This document shows, one piece after another, positions 1 through 5,319 of a DNA stretch of 5,319 nt. Below the pieces are notes generated by a model, which made no database searches, was not told where the DNA came from, and saw only the letters and a list, made by a program, of their open reading frames with translations. The stretch is from an uncultured Opitutia bacterium (GTDB taxonomy: Bacteria > Verrucomicrobiota > Verrucomicrobiia > Opitutales > UBA953). Every line of letters begins with the position of its first letter. Within the stretch, counting starts at the first letter, position 1. The position numbers were made by a program, and so were the translations under genes. The stretch spans positions 1-5,319 of the forward strand of contig CAITUF010000300.1 in the NCBI GenBank assembly GCA_903895475.1, read 5' to 3'.

Positions 1-792
1 GACGCTGTGCACAACAACCTGCACAAGACCTGGACCGTCCCGCATGGCGGCGGCGGCCCGGGCGACGGCATCGTCGGCGTGTCCGCTCGTCTCGTCGACT
101 TCCTCCCTGGCTATCAGATCGAGAAGCAAGGTGACCGCTTCGTGCCGGTCCGCCCCAAGCACAGTATTGGTTCCTTCCATCGCCACTGGGGTAATTTCGC
201 GCACAAGGTGCGCGTTTACTCCTACCTTCTCCGCCTCGGTCACGCCGGCGTCCAGCGCATGTCCGCGATGTCCGTCCTCGCCAGCCGCTACCTCTTCAAC
301 CGCTTGGGCAAGCAGTTCCCCTCCCTGCCGACCGCCGCCGATGGCGTGCCGCGTATGCATGAGTTCATCCTCACGCTCACGGAAGAGGACTTCAAGCGCA
401 TCGAAGCTGCCGGCATCCCGCGTGCGAATATCATCTCCCGCGTCGGGAAGCTCTTCCTCGACTTCGGTTTCCACGCCCCAACGGTCGCCTTCCCGGAAGT
501 CTTCGGCCTCATGATTGAGCCGACGGAATCCTACACGAAGGACGAACTCGATCGCTTTGCTGACGCCGTAGTGGCCATCGGCGAGCTGATCCGTTCGAAC
601 CCGGAAGTACTCAAGGCCGCGCCACGCTTCACGCCAGTCGACCGCGTCGATGAAGTCGCCGCAAACCGCACCTTAGTCCTCAGCGAGCACCTCACGGCCT
701 TGCCGAAGATTAACGAGAATCGCCTCTCACCGGTCCTCCTCAACGCGATGCCCATCGCCGAGATCAAGGCCCGCATCCTGGCGACCGTCTAA
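1..792 (+). CDS. gcvPB: Glycine dehydrogenase (decarboxylating) subunit 2, P-protein beta subunit; 5' end outside window
   Basis: This is the C-terminal part (263 residues visible) of the PLP-carrying subunit of glycine dehydrogenase, the P-protein of the glycine cleavage system. With GcvPA it decarboxylates glycine and passes the aminomethyl group to the lipoyl arm of H-protein in the cytoplasm. The reading frame is open from base 1, so the start lies upstream. The PLP Schiff-base lysine is residue 9 of the fragment (bases 25-27), in the family signature HKTWTVPHGGGGPG. Later landmarks are LASRYLFNRL, MHEFILTL, FGFHAPTV and MIEPTES (about residues 171-177), in the usual order. After the closing TPVDRVDEVAANRTLVL segment there is a tail of about 34 residues, longer than I expect for the family. 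The two-subunit form rather than the fused GcvP is inferred from sequence style, because the N-terminal half is not visible. It ends in TAA, 9 bases from the convergent kinase gene. Confidence 0.93.
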   Translation, partial: DAVHNNLHKTWTVPHGGGGPGDGIVGVSARLVDFLPGYQIEKQGDRFVPVRPKHSIGSFHRHWGNFAHKVRVYSYLLRLGHAGVQRMSAMSVLASRYLFNRLGKQFPSLPTAADGVPRMHEFILTLTEEDFKRIEAAGIPRANIISRVGKLFLDFGFHAPTVAFPEVFGLMIEPTESYTKDELDRFADAVVAIGELIRSNPEVLKAAPRFTPVDRVDEVAANRTLVLSEHLTALPKINENRLSPVLLNAMPIAEIKARILATV

Positions 793-801
793 GACTCGGC
801 C

Positions 802-2259
802 TCAGACCGCTAAGGGCAGACGCACGCGGAAGGTAGTCCCCCGGCCGACTTCGCTGGTGACAGCGATCGTGCCGCCGTGGGCCTCTACGGCCTGCTTGAC
901 GATAGCAAGGCCGAGGCCAGCCCCTTCGGCGTGACGCGAGCCTTCGGGGTCGATGCGGCGAAAGCGTTCGAAGATATGCTCTAGATTCTCGGCGGGGATG
1001 CCGCGGCCATTGTCGGCCACGGTCAACTCCGCCTGCCCCTCTACGAGGCCCGTCGCAACGACCACGCGCACGCCCGCGGGATTGTGGAGGATTGCGTTCA
1101 TCACGAGGTTGAGAATCACCCGACCCAGTCGCGCCGGATCGGCCAAGACGGAGACCCCTTCGAGCTTCGCTTCCAAGGTGGTACCCTTCTCTCGTGAGAG
1201 CCTAGCTAGCAGCGCCACGGCTTCATCGGCGAGGTCGGCGAGGTCGCAAGGAGACTTTTCCACCGGCTGTGCCAAGTCGCCGTGGGCCAGTTCTAAGAGC
1301 CCATCCGAAATGGTCTTCATGCGGAGGGCGGCGTGTTTGACCGTCTCCAGGGCCTGTCGATATTCCTCTGGCGTCCGTTCTTGGCGCAGGGCGCTCTGGC
1401 TATCGGAAAGGATGACTGTGAGCGGAGTCCGGAGCTCGTGCGAGGCATCGGCCGTGAACTGCGTCACGCGGTCACGGGCTTCGTTCATCTTTCCAAAGGT
1501 GTCATTCAAGACAACGGCCAGACGGCCTAATTCGCTCTCGGTGTCCTCCGCGTCAATCTTCCGCCCGTAATCACCGGCCGCGATGCCCTCAGCGTCAGCG
1601 GCGATGCGGTCGATGGGGCGCAAAGAGCGTCCGGCCAGAATCCAACCGATGCCCCCACCCAAGACGACGAGGATGACGCCTCCGAGGGCGAGCTTCCAGC
1701 CTAGCAGATGAAGTTCAGCCTCGAGGGCGTGCGTATCCGTGCCGAAGACCACCATCATCTGACCCGGTGGGCGGTGGACCAGCATGCGTTGCCCCAGAAA
1801 AGAGACCATCAGGTTGACGGGCGGGCGGCCCTTCGCCGCGCCTTCGGTCTCATCAAAAATCTCTTCACGGCAGCGATCGACCAGGGCGGACTCAACGGGT
1901 GCCAATGGAGTCTGAAATTGGACTGGCCCAACCATGTCGGCAGCGAAGACCCAAGTCTTCTCCTTGGCCAAGGCCGCTTGGGCGACCTCCCCCTTGGCTT
2001 GGCGTTGCGCCGGTGTGTCCTGAGTCCGCGGCCGAACATTAGCATTCGGCGGCGGCGTGCGCGGGCCATTATTTCCTGGAAGGAGGTCATTCACGGCCCC
2101 CATGTGCTTTGCCATCATCTCACGCAACTGAAGGTCGACGGCTTGCAGCCGGTTCTGGCGCGCGTGTTGATAGAAAGCCACGAGCAGCACGGTCGCCGTG
2201 GCGGCGAGTAACCCAAAGTTCCAGGCGAGGATACGCCAGCGAATGGAGTGGAAGACCAT
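802..2259 (-). CDS. Membrane sensor histidine kinase (HAMP, HisKA, HATPase_c)
   Basis: This 485-residue transmembrane kinase should sense an unknown signal outside the inner membrane, autophosphorylate, and pass phosphate to the regulator encoded just upstream. The order is: SIRWR motif and first membrane helix (about 10-30); an extracytoplasmic region (about 31-186) with a proline-rich, probably flexible stretch at 61-83; second helix (about 187-208); HAMP linker (about 208-262); dimerisation and phosphoacceptor domain with ASHELRTPL and phospho-His274; then the ATPase domain with N-box NLVMNAILHN (Asn388), G1 DNGRGIP (416-422), F-box FERFRR (430-435), G2 GAGLGLAIV (446-454) and G3 GRGTTF (472-477). 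All catalytic motifs are intact. The ATG is 3 bases after the regulator's TAG and the ribosome site is weak (a poorly placed AGG or GGAA), so coupled translation is likely. The sensor region matches no ligand domain I can name. It ends in TGA, tail to tail with gcvPB. Confidence 0.95.
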   Translation of the reverse strand: MVFHSIRWRILAWNFGLLAATATVLLVAFYQHARQNRLQAVDLQLREMMAKHMGAVNDLLPGNNGPRTPPPNANVRPRTQDTPAQRQAKGEVAQAALAKEKTWVFAADMVGPVQFQTPLAPVESALVDRCREEIFDETEGAAKGRPPVNLMVSFLGQRMLVHRPPGQMMVVFGTDTHALEAELHLLGWKLALGGVILVVLGGGIGWILAGRSLRPIDRIAADAEGIAAGDYGRKIDAEDTESELGRLAVVLNDTFGKMNEARDRVTQFTADASHELRTPLTVILSDSQSALRQERTPEEYRQALETVKHAALRMKTISDGLLELAHGDLAQPVEKSPCDLADLADEAVALLARLSREKGTTLEAKLEGVSVLADPARLGRVILNLVMNAILHNPAGVRVVVATGLVEGQAELTVADNGRGIPAENLEHIFERFRRIDPEGSRHAEGAGLGLAIVKQAVEAHGGTIAVTSEVGRGTTFRVRLPLAV

Positions 2260-2262
2260 GGC

Positions 2263-2922
2263 CTAGTTTCCGGCGGGGATTTCGTAGCCCATGCCACGGC
2301 GGGTGCGGATGAGCTCCGTCCCCAGTTTGCGGCGGAGATTACAGACGTGGACCTCGAGGAGGTTGGAGAGCGTATCCTCGTTCTCGTCAAACAAGTGCTC
2401 GTAAAGTTCGGCCCGCGTCACGACCGCGCCACGGCGGTGCGCTAGATACTCCAACAAGGCATACTCTCTCCCCGTCAAGGCCTCGGGCTGACCCGCCTTG
2501 GTGACGCGGCGGGACACGGTATCGATGACAACGCCCTCGATGGTGAAAGTCGCCCCGCCTACGCTATGGTTACGACGAACGAGGGCCCGGAGGCGGGCGA
2601 GGAGCTCCTGCTGCACGAAAGGCTTCGCGAGGTAGTCATCAGCGCCGAGGTCGAGGCCTACGACGCGATCCTCCACCGAGTTACGGGCGGTGAGCATCAT
2701 GACGGGCGTCCGCTTCACGCTACGCAGACGACGGAGTACCTCGCGACCGTCCATACCCGGCATCATGTAATCGAGCACGATTGCGTCGTATTCAAAATCC
2801 TTCGCCTTCTGGAGGCCGTCGACCCCGTTTGCCGCCGCATCGACGGCATACCCTTCCTCACGGAAAAGCTTCGCCAGCCCATTACGGAGGTCTGCTTCGT
2901 CTTCTACGATAAGGATGCGCAT
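2263..2922 (-). CDS. OmpR/PhoB-family DNA-binding response regulator
   Basis: This 219-residue transcription factor is phosphorylated by the adjacent kinase. The receiver domain (1-113) has the acidic pocket Glu7/Asp8 in ILIVEDE, phospho-acceptor Asp51 in VLDYMMPGMDG, Thr78 in MLTAR, switch aromatic Tyr97 and Lys100 in the DDYLAKPF segment. The winged-helix DNA-binding domain (about 124-217) shows LTGREYALLEYLAHRRGAVV, the recognition-helix region SNLLEVHVCNLRRKL (186-200) and the wing IRTRRGMGYEI. Length and layout are standard for the family. A Cys at position 194 in the recognition helix region is a little unusual. The start is fixed by the usual MRILIVEDE opening. The only ribosome-site candidate, AGGA, is 10 bases upstream, which is rather far. 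It is first of a regulator-kinase pair, 62 bases after the transporter gene. The specific stimulus and regulon cannot be read from the sequence; the CusR/QseB-like layout is family-level resemblance only. Confidence 0.96.
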   Translation of the reverse strand: MRILIVEDEADLRNGLAKLFREEGYAVDAAANGVDGLQKAKDFEYDAIVLDYMMPGMDGREVLRRLRSVKRTPVMMLTARNSVEDRVVGLDLGADDYLAKPFVQQELLARLRALVRRNHSVGGATFTIEGVVIDTVSRRVTKAGQPEALTGREYALLEYLAHRRGAVVTRAELYEHLFDENEDTLSNLLEVHVCNLRRKLGTELIRTRRGMGYEIPAGN

Positions 2923-2938
2923 CGGGAGCTGGTCCTAT

Positions 2939-2972
2939 ATTCTACCCTGACCGCCCTTAATCCAAGATTAAG
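2939..2972 (-). promoter_or_regulatory. Candidate promoter of the regulator-kinase operon
   Basis: On the minus strand a TAGAAT (2944-2939, five of six matches to TATAAT) is the best -10 box. The -35 region 15-17 bases further upstream (TTGGAT or TCTTGG) is poor, as in activator-dependent promoters, and it is covered by the palindrome at 2956-2972. Transcription would start near 2932, leaving a leader of only about 10 bases before the regulator's ATG and cutting into the AGGA at 2936-2933. It would let the regulator and kinase be expressed separately from metF and the transporter. The box is seen in the sequence; promoter activity is inferred. Confidence 0.4.
2956..2972. promoter_or_regulatory. 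17-bp perfect palindrome, candidate operator for the response regulator
   Basis: CTTAATC, three bases, GATTAAG: 7-bp perfect inverted arms (2956-2962 and 2966-2972). The same bases also read as two TTAA cores spaced 11 bp apart, one helical turn, as in direct-repeat sites of OmpR-family regulators such as the PmrA and QseB boxes (CTTAAT-N5-CTTAAT type). It sits in the 62-base gap ahead of the regulator gene and over the expected -35 region. Binding by this regulator is an inference. It is not a good terminator for the transporter because it is AT-rich and lacks a following T-run. Confidence 0.45.
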
Positions 2973-2984
2973 AAGCGTCCGGAC

Positions 2985-4253
2985 CTACTCGACCTCGATG
3001 AACCTGCCCCGGGAAATAGCAGCGTAGGCTCCACAGATGAGCGCCGATGCCCCGCAGACCCAGAAAACCTGCGCAGAGCTGATGCCGAAAGCCTCACGTG
3101 AAAGCCATTGGACGCCGGCGGCAGCCATAATCCCGAGGAAGCTCAGGCTACTCACGCTACCCTGCACCGCGCCTTTGCTCTCAGGCGAAGGGCGATGCTG
3201 GATGACGGAAACGACTGGGACGATGAACAGGCCAGCGGAGAAGCCCAAGGTGGCCATGCAGATACGGAAAGTATCGGCCGTGACGCCTTCCATCCCCATC
3301 GGGATGGTGCTCAGGGCTAGGCCGAGCGCGCCAAGCGGGACGAGGCGATATTCGATGCGACCGCGGGAGGCATAACCCGCGACGACGCTGCCGATGCCGA
3401 TACCGACGGCCAACCACACGTTCATCATGCTGTTCTGGGTGTCGGTCAGATTTAGGACGCTCTTACAAAAGACCACCATGTTCATCATCACCAAGGCCGA
3501 GATGAAATAGAAGCCGGTATTACCCCAGCACGCGCGCCAGAGATCCCGATCCTGTTTCATGATCCGGAGCTGACGCCAGAGGTCGGTGACGGGATTGATG
3601 CGGACTGGGCAGGTCGGATCGGCTGCGGGAACGGGCGTGACCTGGCGACTGAACAGCCAGCCGACGAAGGCAATGACCATGAGGATAGGGCCGGCGATCC
3701 ACTCGCGTCCCTCCTTCAAGAAGGCGTCGGAGAAGATTCCGGCGGCGACCACGCCGAGGATGACGCCGAGAAAAGTAAGCAGCTCAAGGATACCGTTACC
3801 CCAAGAGAGTTTGTCGTGCGGTAAAATTTCTGGTAGGATTCCATACTTAGAAGGGGCAAAAATAGCACTGTGACACCCCATCAGGAAGATAGCCCCTAAC
3901 AAAAGCGGTAAGCTTTCGAACCACAGGGCGACCCCCGCGAACGCCATGATGCCCATCTCCGCCGTCTTCACATAGACCATCATGCGCTGCTTACTGTTAC
4001 GGTCCGCCAGCCAGCCCCCTAGCATCGCAAAGAGGATGAAAGGGGCCGAGAAAACCGCCGTCACCAAAGCGACCAACTGATCGTTCGCTGCTTCCCCAGC
4101 CTTGGCCTTGGTGGCGCCAGCTAGAAGGACGAGGATGATCAGTTGTTTGAGCGCGTTATCGCTAAAAGCGTTCTGGAACTGGGTTGCCATCAGGCTCCAG
4201 AAACCTCGTTGCCAGCCAACATGAGAAACGGCTGAAGACGAGGGGGAGTGCAT
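2985..4253 (-). CDS. MFS transporter, LplT / Aas N-terminal-domain type
   Basis: This 422-residue polytopic inner-membrane protein is related to LplT, the lysophospholipid flippase, and to the transporter domain of Aas-like fusions. Signatures, numbered from the ATG start, are: first helix with QFQNAFSDNALKQ (25-37), resembling 'QFLSAFGDNAL' of LplT; loop motif GGWLADRNSKQR (79-90); APSKYGILPEI (133-143), very typical of this group; NGILELLTFLGVILG (153-167); and a second-half GLFIVPVVSVIQHRPSPESKG (341-361). About 12 hydrophobic helices are visible, with a cytoplasmic loop near 205-240. The frame stays open to a GTG at 4265, but that codon lies inside the strong Shine-Dalgarno, so ATG at 4253 is chosen. 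No PlsC acyltransferase or AMP-ligase domain is fused, unlike many relatives. It starts 47 bases after metF and may be co-transcribed with it. Substrate is inferred from family only; another lipid-like or unrelated solute is possible. Confidence 0.85.
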   Translation of the reverse strand: MHSPSSSAVSHVGWQRGFWSLMATQFQNAFSDNALKQLIILVLLAGATKAKAGEAANDQLVALVTAVFSAPFILFAMLGGWLADRNSKQRMMVYVKTAEMGIMAFAGVALWFESLPLLLGAIFLMGCHSAIFAPSKYGILPEILPHDKLSWGNGILELLTFLGVILGVVAAGIFSDAFLKEGREWIAGPILMVIAFVGWLFSRQVTPVPAADPTCPVRINPVTDLWRQLRIMKQDRDLWRACWGNTGFYFISALVMMNMVVFCKSVLNLTDTQNSMMNVWLAVGIGIGSVVAGYASRGRIEYRLVPLGALGLALSTIPMGMEGVTADTFRICMATLGFSAGLFIVPVVSVIQHRPSPESKGAVQGSVSSLSFLGIMAAAGVQWLSREAFGISSAQVFWVCGASALICGAYAAISRGRFIEVE

Positions 4254-4270
4254 GGAGCATCTCACCTCCC
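4254..4270 (-). promoter_or_regulatory. Strong Shine-Dalgarno that decides the transporter start
   Basis: Read on the minus strand this is GGGAGGTGAG followed by ATGCTCC and then ATG at 4253. GGAGGTGA complements eight consecutive bases of the canonical 16S rRNA 3' end, and it ends 8 bases before the ATG. The in-frame GTG at 4265 is part of this site itself and therefore cannot be the start served by it. This supports a 422-residue rather than 426-residue transporter. Confidence 0.8.
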
Positions 4271-4300
4271 TGACATGGGAATGACAATCCTATTAGATAC

Positions 4301-5179
4301 CTAGAACTTTAGCTGAGCGAACAGCTCCAAAGCCGACTGCGAGCGGTTAAGGATGTAAACATGGTAGCCGGGGACGCCGCGGCCGAGCAGGCCGCGCACC
4401 TGCCGCACCGCCCACGAGACACCAACCCTCCGCTGGGCTTCCTCATCTTCACCGCAGGCTTCGAGTTCCTGGATGAGTGCCGCGGGAATCTTGGCCTGAC
4501 AAAAACCACAGAAACGACGGGCCTGCTTGAGCGAAAGCACCGGCATGATGCCTGGGAGAATCGGCACGGAGACGCCGGCCGCACGGGCCCGGGCGACGAA
4601 CCGAAAGTAGTCTTCGTTATCCAGGAAGAGCTGGGTGGTAACGAAGTCGGCACCAGCGGCGACCTTGCCCGCCAAGTGTCGGATGTCCGACAGGTCGTCC
4701 GGCGAGCTAGGATGACGCTCGGGGAACCCGGCAACGCCGATGGCAAAGCGTCCCGGACGCTCCCGGCGAATAAGGTCAACCAGACCCAAGGCATGCGCGA
4801 AGCCTTCTGGGTGTGCCGTGAACTCGGCCTGCCCTTTCGGCGGATCGCCCCGCAGCGCCAAGATGCCGGCAAAGCCCGCATCATCATATTTCGCAATGAT
4901 ATCAGCCAGTTCCGCCCGACTGTGGCCCACGCAGGTCAGGTGGGCGATGAGTGGAAAGCCCGCTTGCACGAGCTTGGAGCCGTATTCAAGGACGGTCGAG
5001 CGGTCGGAGCCACCGGCGCCATAGGTGAAAGACGCAAAGTCGATGCCCAGTGGCTGCAAAGCCCGCGCGGTGTCCAACATCGCCGCAGCTTCCTCGGGCT
5101 TCTTTGGCGGGAAGAACTCCACGGAAACCGTCGGGCGATCGGGTGACCGCAGGCGGGAGAGGAACGCATCTCTTAACAT
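4301..5179 (-). CDS. metF: 5,10-methylenetetrahydrofolate reductase (MetF)
   Basis: This 292-residue cytoplasmic flavoprotein reduces 5,10-methylene-THF to 5-methyl-THF, the methyl donor for methionine synthesis. It has the single-domain bacterial length and TIM-barrel motifs in order: SVEFFPPK with catalytic Glu21; SFTYGAGGSDRST (50-62); HLTCVGHSRAEL (80-91); LALRGDPP with Asp112, the residue matching the FAD-tuning Asp120 of E. coli; GVAGFPERHP (148-157); DFVTTQLFLDN with substrate-site Gln183; and VPILPGIMPV (205-214). The C-terminus HVYILNRSQSALELF also fits. No key residue is missing. The ATG at 5179 has AGGT 7 bases upstream and gives the usual N-terminus; an overlapping ATG at 5184 is out of frame and stops at once. 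It lies 50 bases after the preceding partial gene and 47 bases before the transporter, all on the same strand. An inverted repeat just upstream of the start may be regulatory. No SAM riboswitch fits in the short leader. Confidence 0.96.
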   Translation of the reverse strand: MLRDAFLSRLRSPDRPTVSVEFFPPKKPEEAAAMLDTARALQPLGIDFASFTYGAGGSDRSTVLEYGSKLVQAGFPLIAHLTCVGHSRAELADIIAKYDDAGFAGILALRGDPPKGQAEFTAHPEGFAHALGLVDLIRRERPGRFAIGVAGFPERHPSSPDDLSDIRHLAGKVAAGADFVTTQLFLDNEDYFRFVARARAAGVSVPILPGIMPVLSLKQARRFCGFCQAKIPAALIQELEACGEDEEAQRRVGVSWAVRQVRGLLGRGVPGYHVYILNRSQSALELFAQLKF

Positions 5180-5181
5180 CG

Positions 5182-5204
5182 CATCAACCTATCTAGATTT
5201 GATG
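5182..5204. repeat. Nested inverted repeat just upstream of metF
   Basis: CATCAA (5182-5187) and TTGATG (5199-5204) are perfect 6-bp arms around an 11-base spacer, and the spacer contains the 8-bp palindrome ATCTAGAT (5191-5198). In the metF transcript the AGG of the ribosome site would lie in the loop and the 3' arm would end 2 bases before the ATG. It could be a repressor operator or a small leader hairpin. No known methionine-pathway operator is matched; it is not a MetJ box. Confidence 0.35.
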
Positions 5205-5217
5205 ATGTAAGTCAAGG

Positions 5218-5247
5218 ACTGACGGCTGCCTAGCGTTTACCGTCAGT
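5218..5247 (-). repeat. Hairpin across the stop codon of the gene before metF
   Basis: ACTGACGG (5218-5225) and CCGTCAGT (5240-5247) form a perfect 8-bp stem with a 14-base loop; the TAG of the upstream gene (5232-5230) is in the loop. In the minus-strand transcript no T-run follows, so it is not a classic intrinsic terminator. Read on the plus strand it is followed by TTTT at 5247-5250, but no plus-strand gene leads into it. It may act as a partial terminator, a processing or stability hairpin, or be chance. Confidence 0.4.
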
Positions 5248-5319
5248 TTTACGCTGATTGGCAGGGAGTTCCTCGGGCAGGGCCAGATGGTAGGCCATGA
5301 CCATCCAGCAAAGCATGAC
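5230..5319 (-). CDS. C-terminal end of an unidentified, probably membrane, protein; 5' end outside window
   Basis: A minus-strand frame is open from the right window edge to a TAG at 5230-5232. It gives 29 residues: a hydrophobic stretch (VMLCWMVMAYHLAL) followed by a short polar, basic tail ending KTDGKR. Codon third positions are mostly G or C, as in the neighbouring genes, and the frame ends 50 bases before metF in the same direction, so it is probably the end of a real gene. The pattern of one helix-like segment then a charged tail suggests the last transmembrane helix of a membrane protein with its C-terminus in the cytoplasm. The fragment is too short to name a family. A chance open frame of this length is possible, which limits confidence. 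Confidence 0.55.
   Translation of the reverse strand, partial: VMLCWMVMAYHLALPEELPANQRKTDGKR

Noticed and set aside
953..1570. Plus-strand open frame (205 codons) antisense to the histidine kinase, and another at 1708-2211
   Set aside because: Both lie opposite intact kinase domains, have Ser/Arg/Ala-rich or patternless translations, and lack convincing ribosome sites.
2956..2972. Intrinsic terminator after the transporter gene
   Set aside because: The stem is AT-rich with a 3-base loop and no T-run follows; the position ahead of the regulator fits an operator better.
4265..4265. GTG at 4263-4265 as the transporter start
   Set aside because: The GTG is inside the GGAGGTGA Shine-Dalgarno; the ATG at 4253 is correctly spaced from that site.
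4278..4290. Imperfect 13-bp palindrome GGATTG-T-CATTCC between metF and the transporter
   Set aside because: One mismatched pair in 6-bp arms and no promoter elements around it; easily explained by chance.
4361..5146. Long plus-strand open frame (261 codons) antisense to metF
   Set aside because: The minus strand encodes a complete, motif-perfect MetF here. The antisense frame reads as low-complexity, Arg/Gly/Ala-rich sequence with no domain motif, as expected in GC-rich DNA.
5190..5215. Sigma-70 promoter for metF with TTGACT (5215-5210) as the -35 box
   Set aside because: The -35 box is good, but the only nearby -10 candidate, TAGATA (5195-5190), is poor and the 14-base spacer is too short; 17- or 18-base spacers give even poorer -10 boxes.
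5180..5229. SAM riboswitch or T-box ahead of metF
   Set aside because: The gap of 50 bases is too short for these elements and none of their conserved core sequence is seen.

Overview
The window holds one partial gene on the plus strand at the left edge and, facing it, a run of five minus-strand genes (the rightmost partial). Base composition is fairly GC-rich by eye, coding density is very high, and no intergenic gap reaches 100 bases. It looks like ordinary chromosomal DNA of a free-living Gram-negative-type bacterium. The two-subunit form of glycine dehydrogenase, the 'SIRWR' style of the kinase N-terminus and the LplT/Aas-like transporter would fit the Verrucomicrobiota/Planctomycetota side of the tree, but this is a low-confidence impression. 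I see no mobile element, CRISPR array, tRNA, rRNA or phage gene.

Layout, left to right. 1-792 (+): the C-terminal half of gcvPB, starting a few residues before the PLP lysine. 802-2259 (-): a membrane sensor histidine kinase. 2263-2922 (-): its OmpR/PhoB-type response regulator, 3 bases upstream of the kinase. 2985-4253 (-): a major facilitator superfamily transporter related to LplT and to the transporter domain of Aas-type fusions; its likely ATG start lies 12 bases downstream of the longest-frame GTG. 4301-5179 (-): metF, methylenetetrahydrofolate reductase. 5230-5319 (-): the last 29 codons of an unidentified, probably membrane, protein.

How the parts relate. Transcription of the minus-strand block runs right to left: unknown gene, metF, transporter, regulator, kinase, with gaps of 50, 47, 62 and 3 bases. 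The regulator and kinase form one translationally close unit. In front of the regulator is a plausible promoter with a perfect 17-bp palindrome over the -35 region, which also reads as two TTAA half-sites 11 bp apart. This is the spacing expected of an OmpR-family site, so autoregulation is the best hypothesis. gcvPB and metF act at successive points of one-carbon metabolism: the glycine cleavage system makes 5,10-methylene-THF and MetF reduces it to 5-methyl-THF. They lie on opposite strands, separated by the two-component system and transporter, so shared regulation is not shown.

I found no clearly new biological system. The points most worth a second look are the regulator's candidate operator, two inverted repeats around the start of metF and the end of the gene before it, and the stand-alone LplT-like transporter with no acyltransferase domain or neighbour in view.
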